This document shows, piece after piece, positions 38,101 to 50,100 of a stretch of 64,000 bases of DNA. The notes under the pieces were generated by a model. It saw only the letters and a list, made by a program, of their open reading frames with translations, was not told where the DNA came from and ran no database searches. This DNA comes from Odiellus spinosus (lineage: Eukaryota > Arthropoda > Arachnida > Opiliones > Phalangiidae). The DNA lies in NCBI GenBank assembly GCA_963920705.1, contig OY987231.1, forward strand, positions 23,820,200 to 23,884,199. The letters are read 5' to 3'. Every line of letters begins with the position of its first letter. Position 1 is the stretch's first letter. Both the position numbers and the translations under genes were made by a program.

Positions 38101-41100
38101 TTTTTTCCTCCTCTACCCATTCTTTTTTATATTATTTCTTTGTACGGAAGAAAAGAAACATTAGGAATTGCCTTTTTCAGAGACTTCAGGGAGATAAGGC
38201 TTCTCTCATACAGTTTAGAATTGACTCGCCTCGACTCTTTATGGCTATTTGGAACCCTATATAAAGCTATAAAAATAACTAATGTCTAGTTTCTGAGCTC
38301 CAATCTTTCCGCGCCCACCCTCTACAAATTGAAACTGATAGCGCGGCCCTATATATCGTGTCTTAAATACTTCCAAACTATAGCTACAATAAGAATTGTA
38401 AAAAGTTTCGAGTGAAACTAATACCAATTTTTCACGAGTTATAATCGCCGTCTTCAATTTTTTTTTAAACGAACGTATTTTTCACGCGATACTACGTCAT
38501 CACTATGGTCACGTGTCTTTTGTAGATCCTACAGTTCATTCTCTCGCGGTCATTTTCGCAAAAGTCCAATTTTTCAATTAGACCTTTAGAAAACAGTCGT
38601 TAGAAACGTTTTGAAAGTTTCCAGTGTGAACTTGACTTTATATTTTTTCGCGAGTGATAATTTAATTGGGTTAGTTTAATTTTATTTTATGAATTGAAAA
38701 TTAATCTTATCCACGCGTAGAGAGAGAGAGAGGGTAGAGTCTTATCTTATTAACCTAAATGTTCTTTCTATTTAGATAAGAACTTTTAGTGCAGTTACAG
38801 TTATATCGTAATGACACTGAAAATAATTGGATATCAAAGCGTCAATGAGATCGAGAAAAACACTTTATCGATTTTTAACATCTACACAAGCTCTCACCAC
38901 CGAGTAGATAAGCCAAGTTCGCGTTAGACGCGATAAACCTCAGTCGCGACTAAAATATAATAATATTTAATAATATTCTTAATAACCGTTTTGAACTTCC
39001 ATCGAAACTTGGATTTCAAATACCTAATGTAGTTATTTAAACAACATTAATAGTTATTCCCAGTCAAGAGTTTACGGTATTTGTAACGTTCAGCTCGCCC
39101 TATATCGCCGAAACCAAATCATATAGATAAGAGGGTGCCTAACATTATTAGTGATGAAAATATATATCCAAACTTTACTCGAATACGCAGTCTGCCACGT
39201 GGGATAGAGATTCCGCGATAGACGCTGAGCTCTTCGTATTAGCCTTCTAAAAATAAAAGCTTTAGGGTATGGACAATAGTATACGTGCCGCTGAGTAGTA
39301 TGAAATTAAGGAAATCCCGCTAGGACTAAGACCGACTAAGACCCCCGTCTAACCTTATAGGAAAGCTACTGATAATTCAATTCGCATTGAGAGTGCCCGA
39401 CAGAGTTTGGCTCTTCACGCTGACTCTCCTTAGCGTCGACGAAAGAGAACCAACCGGCTGTATTTGATATATTCGACAACTAAGGTTTAATACAACGATG
39501 TTGGGGGCCTAACGAAACGGGCGGGAATCCAGCGGTGAGCTAAAACCAGAAGGGTATGAGATAACTCCAAGTTTAAATAGACCTTATTTAATGTTAAAAA
39601 CATTACAAATCCTTATTAAGCTAGAAATTACGCTTCAAAAATTCTATTTAGAATGTTATATCTCGCCGTTAGCGAGTCTCTGGCCAATCAGCGCGAAGAT
39701 CTCGCTTTTATTTTACAAACCCTCTGAACCTACCTACTTTTTCTTCTAAAAAAAAGGGGTGTGGTTGTTGAAATCTGATTTGAAAGAGTCTTAAACCAAT
39801 AAGAAGCGGCTACGCTATATAGAGACGAAACATTCTCGGAGCAGACTCTTTAGAGTATTTCCCACAAAGAATAAAAAGACGCGACAATGTAATTCATTAC
39901 CGAAGGTCCTTGTAATAACTTCTAGTAACTCATTAGCTTCTGCTAAAACTAACAGAAAGCCTTAGACACCATTCAACCGCACTCCGCAAATATTTTGGAA
40001 GTCTATAAAAACCGTCATTGTAAACTGGTCCAGATGGGAAATTCTCCCCTCCGCTGATCCCCGTATAGAAAACGAGAGGAGAGATGGTGTAGTACTACGA
40101 TGTTTAACATGGCGTATCACTCCGCCTCAACTTGTCCCCTTTTATCAACTCCGCTTGAAAAATCGAAATGTAGAAATCCCGCGTCTCTGGATGATTCTAT
40201 CCTATATATAGGCTTTCAATATAGCGGCGTATTCTTTCCCCATCACTCGGTGTAGACCCGCGCGGGCAGGGTACCCCGAGCTAGGGGTCACGGATTATTT
40301 GTCCAGAAATGAGGAAAAATAGGAACCGGGGATCGAGAACAATAAAACGCTCGTCTACGTGGCGTCGAAACTGCTCGAAGAGATTAGATCCTCCGTTAGG
40401 AGAGTCCACGTTCGCCCAATGACGCGTCTTCTCTAAGTCTACTTACTATATTGGCCGAGAAACTGGACAAACATTTAGAGGTCAATTTTTATACCACGCA
40501 CCTTCTGTTCCGCTATATATATTGGGTTCCCTCTTTGTGTCTTTTTCGTACGACTCGTTTTATTACTTTTCTAGCGTTTTCACTCGCTTTGTTTGAATTG
40601 TTATTTCGCTAACTACAATACGGTCGATTAAACTTAAGGTTCGTACGGGATTTGAAAGAATACCCGCGAAAAATCGAGGAAATTGGGTAGAAAAAGGCTA
40701 AAATTTCGTGGAAAATGTGGAAACGATAGACCAATTTATCGAGAGAATTAGAAACAATTAGCGAATGCTCTCAAAGCTCAAATTGTAAAACGCGGCTTGC
40801 TGTTGGTCTATAGACTATTAAACTTTGTCTATTAATTAGTCTCGCACCTCCCTGAACCGTGTTTATTTATATTTAAGGAGTACGTGATAAATTGGCGTTA
40901 TTTTAAAAGGCAACGCCTCATTCGCAAACGTTTAACAACGAGGAGTCAAAGGGTTATACGCGTTTGAAAATAAAATGTTTGTAATTAAATTTGATTTCGA
41001 ATAATAAGCGTAGCCACGACCTCTACCGGTTATAAATGCCTCGGGTTTTTGTTTGAGAGTGTTATGTCAGTATCCCTTTGAAGGGAACGTATTTTCTTAC

Positions 41101-44100
41101 GTTATATAGGGCTAAAGCAATAACTTTTTGGTTGTAGAAGGCGGCTTTCGCTTATTAGAGAAAATATATTTTCCCTCTCTCACTCTCTCTACGTGACTGT
41201 ACTATACGTTGTAAGGGTGTCCGTGATGTAATTGTGACGAATAGGTGTCAAGAAGCGCCTGCCAGGGACAAATTTCGCTTTAGATTGTCGCGCTTCGTCG
41301 CTCCCACCCTCGCCAAAACCACTCTCCCTATCACTCGGGGGTTTTCAAAGCTCCTATAGCTACTAACCCGAAACTCCTTCGTTTCTTAAAGGGAGAATGT
41401 AATCTAACAACTGATTTTTTTATCGATTTCTTATCGTTTAAATAGGCCTAATCCAGCAGTAAAAAAAAATTACAAAACAAATATTAAACTAGAAATAAAT
41501 TTAAAACCATCAAAATAGGCTTAGCTGGATTCCTTGAGATCACTTGAACTCCCCGTATAAGGACTAGATCTCTCATTTCCCGTATAAGAACACATTCGTA
41601 TTTTAACCAGATCAAACGTGTTACTATCTCTTTAAAAATAGGAGAAAGAGGCCGCGTTTTTCCGCGTTGAAAATTGAGTCTGATTCCTCGTCTACTACGA
41701 AACCATTCTTGTAACGCATCGCCTACTTATCTAGGCGTCCGTTTTCATTCTATTAAAGACATTTCGCGGTAAATCTAGTTAAATTCTTGTTGTAATCTTA
41801 GTCTAGATCGCTCCTCCTTACGAGCGAGGAGCGTGGTGGAATTTCTGTAGGAGTACTCGCCTTTATACTACCATTACTATACATCCTAGTTCTTTTCCAT
41901 TTCACGAGTTTTCGACAATAAAAGGACAATCTTTAACATTTGAGGGGGGATGAGGGAACGATAACGGATAAACCGTTCCTCTCCTACACGCTCGACTCGT
42001 CTGATACGTTTCCTCCGTGGCTTCGCGCCCTTTTTCAAATGTCAGTCGAAATATAAAATATTTTGTTCTTGCTATTAGTGTCGTAACGTTATCCAAAAAG
42101 AAAGCGGATTGTAACGTTGCTACAAAATTAGTTTACTGATCAGTAAAACGTTTTTTGTATCGCGAGATGATGGGGGGAAACCCGGTGGTAGTTTTAAGCA
42201 ACCCTCAAATTTTTATACTTTTTTTTTTTCTGCAATGGAATATAACAGTATTAAATCCCATATGGGATTCTTAGTTTTACCCTCGCGAGTTCTTATAAGC
42301 GCAGATGGGCAAAATTGTAAAATACTCTAAAAGGGGTATAGATTTCCTCCCTTATTTTGGCTCCTATGGGACGTATATTCTTTTTGACTGGTATTGAGAT
42401 GTCTACGGTTTTTTGGTCTATAAAACATTCACCCCACTTGATTAAATTGGCGCAAAAGATCTATTCTTGGGGAAAAAAACTTTATTAAAAAACGCGCATT
42501 TAGGCTTAGCGAACTCTAATAACAATATTGTTAACCATCTTAATCGGTGGTTTTAGTAATATTCCCCACGTATTTTAACGCTACTATAACCTTTATTAAA
42601 CCTTTAAGTAAATTTAAAAGTCAAATCTTCTTGAATTGGGAAAAGTACAAAAATAGTAATTCCCTCATCTGCACCGGAAGTCCGTAATTCTCGGAGTGTC
42701 TTCCTATTATCGTACTTAACTTCCTTCCTGTTTGTGAGAGCTAAAATATTACCCTTCCACCAAATCCCAAAATAGAATTTTGGTTGAATTTTGATTTTTT
42801 TTTCTTCAAATCTTCAATTTCCCTTCCATATCCTAGCGCTTCAAGAATCTATAGAACCAAAATGTATTTTTATATTTCAATTTCTGTCAAAATATTACTT
42901 CTAGTTTCTAAAAACTGGGTTCTTTAGAACGTTGTATTCGTTTAAAACAACATTCCATTATTTTATTTTTAAAGCAACCCAAAACCAGTATGGCTTTAAA
43001 AAAATGGTTTATATTTAAATATGACATAAAGTATGTTAGGAAGATCGCGTATGTCACGGAACGGGCCAAATTTACCGATAGAAATCTTCTATGCTAGCTT
43101 TCTTCTATCTATTCTAATCTATTTGAAACACGCTTTTAAGTTCAGCTTCGTCACGTAATGAATTTCAAGAATGTTTTTGATGGTAGCTACCGATTTTAAT
43201 GAAAATTTTAAAGGATAATGGTTAAAAACAAAATTCTAACCCTTCTCGCCTGGTCATTGGAGGTTTGGTCTGTATTCGTACGGGGTTAAATATCCCGGGG
43301 TCGGGGGACTCTAGATAACCCCGAAAAAGGAAGCCTGGTTCTGGGACAAGATTAGACATTAACTTCTAATAGTATGAAATGGTTAAAAATATTATCTTTA
43401 GACCTTCAAAAAATGGTGACGTCATCACTTTAAGTTCAAATATAAATTTTTGATATCCAAAATCAGGTTCCTGAAATACCCTAAAATTGGTTTCCTATTT
43501 TCGATAATTCCAGGGAATATTTTTAGTCTGAACTTTTTCAATTTGGGTGTAATAATACTAAAAATTCTTCCTACGAAAGTAAGAATTCTTACAATTTTGA
43601 CGCATCCTCTGTTTCGAAAGGTGACAAATAATTCATGATTAAGATCTTGTTTTTCATTGGTTCATCCCTTATTTAGCCCTACAGATTTTGGTACTTTGCA
43701 AAAATGTATATATTTTTCCATTGCCCTTTATATTTCTAGTCTTGATAAAGTAGAGATTATCTCGGTAGGAGGTATCGTAATTTTAGCTTGGAAAATTCGA
43801 GTCTCGACTCTCGAGTGCCGTCGCTTAAATACAGGCTGGGCTTTTCTTTAAACTCTTCTCCCTCTTGGTTCTAAATAATGGATTGCTGGCTGGTGGCGAA
43901 CGTGACCAGCGTTTTCAAATTTCGAGTCACGTTGCGTAGACCTCTTTCACGCTCTCGAACGCTCGCGTCTATGCCAGCTGATCTAGCGCGTGGGTGAAGA
44001 TCGACCTCTGACCTTATCTCTCTCTCTCGCGCTAGATATTTCATTCTCACGCCTAAATCCTTTATACCTTTCATTTGGCGCGCGCCCGTTACGTAAACCA

Positions 44101-47100
44101 ATGAGAGGGGAGATCGGAGAAATCTTAAATAAATACGCTAATGCAATTAATCGCTTCGTTTCATTTCCCACGATTTCAAAATATTCTTTCGATTAGGCTT
44201 AGCTATTTTAGTTTCGCCACGGAGTTTTATAAAAGACCAGCCAATAAAAATCCATTTTGATGAGGTAATCACGCGCCAAAATGCGCGTGAGAATCGACCG
44301 TTTTCTCTCCAATAACCACGAGACCTGATGACGTAGAATGATTTTCATTTTGATTATGTTTTTTTTACTCTGTTTCGGTGAAAACTCTGTGACACCCAGA
44401 ATTATAAAGTATAATTTCATACCCCTACTTCTAATTATAAGTCATTCTCTAAGGAAATTCTTCTACGAGTCGAATTTTCCTCATATTTTCCGACGGAAGA
44501 AAAAATTCTATTTAGAATTTTCTTCTTTCCCTATTTGAAAAAATAAATAAATTAAAAACAAGTTGGTGAAGTCCATAAATGAAGCTACACCTCGAAAGTA
44601 AATGGGTTAAAAATCATTTTACACTAAAAGCGAGTACACCATTCGATAGTGTTAATTTCCGTAAACTCGTGTGATATATTAACCTACACTCCAATCATGG
44701 CGGGCTACTATTAATCTCTAATGTTGTTTTCCATTGGGTAAATATTTTTGTAACCACGGAGCAATGACAAGGTCAAGGTTTCTTAACATTAGACGTAAGT
44801 TTTCGTTACTCCATTGTTTCCAAATTGAAACCTCGCGCGCATCTCATTTTCCATTGGGAAAATATTTATGAAACAATCATGATGGAGAAATTTTATCAGG
44901 AGGTCATGGTTTCTTAACTATACTATAACTCTTAATTCTCTTTTGCTTAATCGGAAGTTGTAAATACAACGATTTGCAACCAGTCTGAACCAGTTGCAAA
45001 TAGATGTTGCGTTTTTATTCATTTTTGCATCCTCCTTTACTCATTTATTGAGAAATATATTAATTAAAGACAAATTAATTTTGATTGTTGAAATAAATCT
45101 GAAATATACGTATTCTTTTTCATCATTCCTTTGAAATAACAACTTAATTTCATATTTTTATCATCGGTACATCGATAACCGTGTTAGTTTTTTCTTCGCT
45201 ATAGCTATAGGAAACAGTAAGGTTTCTCTTAGTTCATAGCGTACGTTAGTAGATACGTCTGTCTTGGTCAGACTGTTGGTCTCCTAGGTTTATTGATCGC
45301 AAAGTCCCCTACACCCTTCCTTCTTCCAGTCTACCCTAAACCCGGAGAGACCCCCAACCCTGAATCCTAATAAATCCTCGCGAATGTCGCGACTTCCTCC
45401 GATTCCTTTTCCTCTGGAAAAGTGGAATGTGACGCTTCTACCCACTTTCTCTCTCTCTCTATCTATACCTGTAAAGATTTTATTTCTCTTCTAATCTAGT
45501 TGGGCCTTTTTTCTTTTCAGCACCCTATTTTTTCGTTTGTTCAATCTAGACCTCATTATTTGCGAGCTTCTTTTATTACCAATATCAAAAATCTAATCTC
45601 TATTGTATTCCCTCGTCGCTTTTGTTAAAATCCCCAGGCTTAAATACCGTCCTCTATTGATTTTTGGATCCTTTTTGATATTCTCAATTTTATTCAACCG
45701 TTAATACAAACCTCGGTGAAGGAACCATACGTCAGGCCTATTTTTAAGTCTAATCAGAGGGAGTATTAACAATGTAGACCTATCTTAAGGCGTTCATAAG
45801 CGCGCTCTAACGGCAAATAGAGGCTAAAGTAAGCCCTTTCTTTCTAAAGAAGTCATTAAGCCTAATTTGATGTAATCGTTTGATTTCATAGCCCCTTTAA
45901 AACTGTTTAAACTTTAATGTATATGTTAATCACTTTTGAAACGTTGCCTCTGGGTTTTCCAATACTTGAGATATTTCTGATATATTTGAAAATAATTACG
46001 GGCGGCGACTCTTTTCATCGATGTAAAAAATTTGTTTTTAGTTTCACCTCTTTTTTACATTTTAAAAAAATATATATTTAAACAGATCGACTTTTCAGTA
46101 GAGAGAAAGCTACCTCGGAGGGATACACGCGCGCTAAGCTCATATTATTTTATTATTATTAAACAATTATCTTGTGTATACTTTTGAAAATTAATATTGA
46201 ATTTATTTCGTGTCTAAAAGCTACACTTTAAAGGTATTATGAAGTCCCAATTCTCAATTTTAACAATATCAATCTTAGAAGTACACGTTTAATATTGTTT
46301 TCTGAATGAATTAACGCTCTTATTCGATTAAAAATAACTCTTAAGTTTATTATCATTAGAAAGGTTTAATTTATCTAAGGAATTTTAGATTAATTTTCCG
46401 TGTCACTTTCCCTTGAAAACCTGTCGACAGTTTTGATTATGGTATAATATAAATTGAAACCCCATTTAGGTCTTAACTATCGATTATTAAATACCTTTTA
46501 AACGCTTTTTCAAGATTTGAGATATATTTTAACGTTCTGATAATTTGTCAGAATTAAAAATACTCCGGCGGATTGATAAACGATGTTAAAACTCCATAAT
46601 GAAAAAAGTAGTTCATACCAACTTATCTAGAATAAGATTTTCGATATTCGGAGGTATAAAAACACGTATTAAAACAATTTTCTCTCGATTTGATAATTGA
46701 TAAGGATCTTGATATATGTTCTGTCCATTTTTAACTAAATACTTCACGACTTTTTCAAATCACGTCTAAAACTTGTAAGATTCGGTGGCTATATAAAGGG
46801 GGGTTGCCGAATAAATTTTGGCAAAGTACAAAATGGTTTCCCGGTTAACTTCGCGTGTGGTCCTTACCATTAAACTTGGATCAAATGGCAATATTTTAGC
46901 GCGTCTTGAAAATTTTGGGGTGTCAGAGATGATACATTCAATTGATTTTTAAGTTCTAAATGAATTCAATTGATTTCGAATTGATGCTACGGTTATCTTG
47001 TAATTGTATGAAAAACTTTATTTAAAGGGATAATGAAGCTGGACAAGAGGTTTCTATGTAACTCGAATAGTAGGCTTAACAATGATCTTTGGAGAGTTAA

Positions 47101-50100
47101 ATCTCGTCGTTAAAGACTCTATTAACAATCATGCGCTTAAAACGTTTCAATATAGGCTTAAAATGTTTTTTTTCCAGATCCAATATCAAACTTTCCACGA
47201 ATTCTTGCTAAGCCTACTTTCCAATTAAGTTAAAAAAATGAGTATTTAACTTAACTATGGATTAAGGCCTTTATTATCGATAATGAATTGATAGAAAATG
47301 ACTTGCATCCTCCCTTTAATTAACATCTTTCACTTAATTACAACACTTTGGGAATTGTATTCGCTGTAATTATGGGAGGAGGATGGTTTTGGGTTAATGC
47401 TTTTGTTTCGAGTCCGTCTGGGGACCTTACTAATCTATTAAGCGCATTCTTGTAAGGGACGAACTAACCAAACTAGAAAGACAACGGAGGAGAGGGATAT
47501 TTACCTACATTTTAGGTCCTTCCAAGAGTGGAAAATAAATCTCTCGGAAACTGTGGGAAATTTCAGCACACGTGTACAAAGATAAAGAGATTTCTCTGAT
47601 TCATTTGTATCACAATAAGAGTCTGAAAAAAAGCGACGTTGCTTCGTGAGTGTTGTAATTTCAACCTGATACCGACTGATATCGGATGGTTTAACCAAAT
47701 AGTCCCGTTTTTATCGATTCTCCATTACCACATCGGTGTTTTTAATGACATTTAAGGTCTAACTCACGGTTAAAACTCGTCTGTCGATGCTGTCCTGATG
47801 ACACGAGACCGTTCTCCCATTCCCAACGCAATTTAGAACCCCCTATATACTTCACTATACCAGATAGAGATGAAGGAGAAGTTGGGGCAGCATTAAGCGA
47901 TTTTGAAACCCCCGCCCCGAGTTGGCCAAATTTATATAAAAATCTAGCTAAGCCTATTTTTTATTTAAGTTTAAATTTATTTCTAGTTTAATATTTGTTT
48001 GTAATTTTCTTTACTGGCCTATTTCTGTCAGTTCTCTCAGATTCTAACGCGATTCTATTTTTGTTTCTTTGCAGGTCATAGAGGAGGAGACGAAGTCGAC
48101 TCAAAGTCTCAGGTGATAATTATCTCCATTTTTTTGCTATTATCAACTTTTAAGATTCTTTAAAAAATATCCGTGAAATTTGTGGGAGAGCCCGAAATCT
48201 TTCTTTTCTAACTTGAAATTCGATCATAAATTTTGATATCAAATCTTCGCGGTAGGTCATCTTGGCTTAGAAGGGTATTAACTTTGTATAATGTAAAATA
48301 AGTTTCCCCCTCAGGCTCAGACCGTAAATTTTCTCCAAACCCCTTCGTATTACCCGCCATATATTTCTCAGATCCGGAAAAATGTCGGCCGTTTTAAATT
48401 GTCATTTTGTTTAGGGGAGCGACCACTATTACAGAATTATATTTTGGGCGAATATACAGGGTGTGTTCGAAAATGGTGGTACAACCGAGCTATAGTGGGT
48501 TCTATGGCTCATTTTAAGACCAAAATGTTCTATGACGTTTTGTCATAAGGGGCGCCGTTTAAAAAACCCGGAAATGAATCATATACGGATGACACCTTAA
48601 GGTTAATTAATAAACGTATTCTCAATGATAAAATACGCTTTTCATTTAAAAACCAGCAAAATAATTAAGCGTATTTTATCATTGTACGTTAAGGGGTCAT
48701 CCGTATATGATTAATTTCGTAACTCTTAAACGGCGCCCCGTACGACTGTAACTCGGTCCTACCACCATTTTCGAAACACCCTGTATTTAGTTAAGGGTTG
48801 GGGTTGCTCTAGGGATTCTTTCTTTGGAAATCGGCGTACGATTTAATTTAAATATCACAAATGATCCTCCTCTTTCTTATTTTTTTCTGGAATGGCTTCT
48901 TATAATTACTTAATTTGATTGTTAATGGTGGTGGTGGGTTTTCATTCCTACAAATGTAAATCTTTCATTTTGCGTATTAAAACAAGCTCTCAGAATCGAG
49001 CGACGTAGAAGGGGTGAGTATTTTAGCCCTCCCCCTCATTTCTTATATAATTATAGTCAATTTTTGTTTTGTTTTTTATCTTTCTTTCGCGACTTTTATT
49101 CCCATTTTTCTCTTCAATTTTAGTTTACTCTAGAACTCCAAAACCAATTAGATTCCTTCCGAATTAGAATTTTAACTCTGAAGCAATATTGTATACGCCT
49201 ATAGCAATTAACTTCTAATTAATTATAATTAATTAGTTTTTCTTTTTTGTCACAGCCAATTACTCGAGCGACAGTCAAACGAGTTAGCAGCGCTCCACCT
49301 ACAAGACGCAATGTATTTACGACTCCTAAGCCTTCCACTACAACGAGTAAGTTAATTACTTATATATAATCATTATAATTTACCGTAAATTTCTCCTATT
49401 TTTCAAACTCTTCTTTTTCCGCGATGATCCTCCTTCTTCTCCCCGATTATTTTGAGGAAAACCATTAGTTTACCTTATAAACCCAAACAAACCCGGTAAT
49501 GGTATCATTTACGCGCGTACTCCTACTTCATTAACATATAATTTAACCATTTGATTACGTAACCCTTTCGCCCCAAACAATATGAACCAAAAACTAGTAG
49601 TTTCAAGTAAATTTATTACGCTTAGGACTAAAAACAAATATGAGTCAGAAAGATTTGTTTTCACTCGACCCATTTTGCTTAGGAATGAAAATGGAGATTT
49701 TGTAAAAAGATGGATGGAATTTCAACTCTCTCAATTTGATTTGAGATCAAGAATAGAAAAATTAAGCGCGATTATATAAGGATTAACTTAAAGGGGAAGT
49801 CTAGTTAAAAATTATAAAATAGCTCCTTAACAATCAACTGAGGTACTACGTAAACTTGATCGTAATTTTCTATTTCTTGGTGATATTTTACCTTTAAATT
49901 AATGTCATAAGCTTGTAAATTTAGGTTTACAAACCAGTTCAGAAAGATCATTTTACATTTAAGCGTTAATTATTTTCCCTAGTTGATGGTTTTCTCAAAT
50001 CTCCATTAGTTCGACGTATGGTTTTAAAGATATTTAAATTTTAATGAGGCGAAATTATTATTATTCTTTACATCCCAAATTAAATCCTATAAATGGGTTT

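Larger units (their letters stand above)
15120..48074. other. CLASP intron 6, distal part (about 33 kb)
   Basis: No conserved protein exon was found on either strand. The contents are mobile and tandem repeats, listed separately. The stretches 25.9-28.5 kb and 39.0-41.4 kb are somewhat richer in GC and appear free of repeats, without ORFs or motifs I can name. They may hold enhancers or non-coding transcripts, but nothing in the sequence proves it. Confidence 0.5.
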
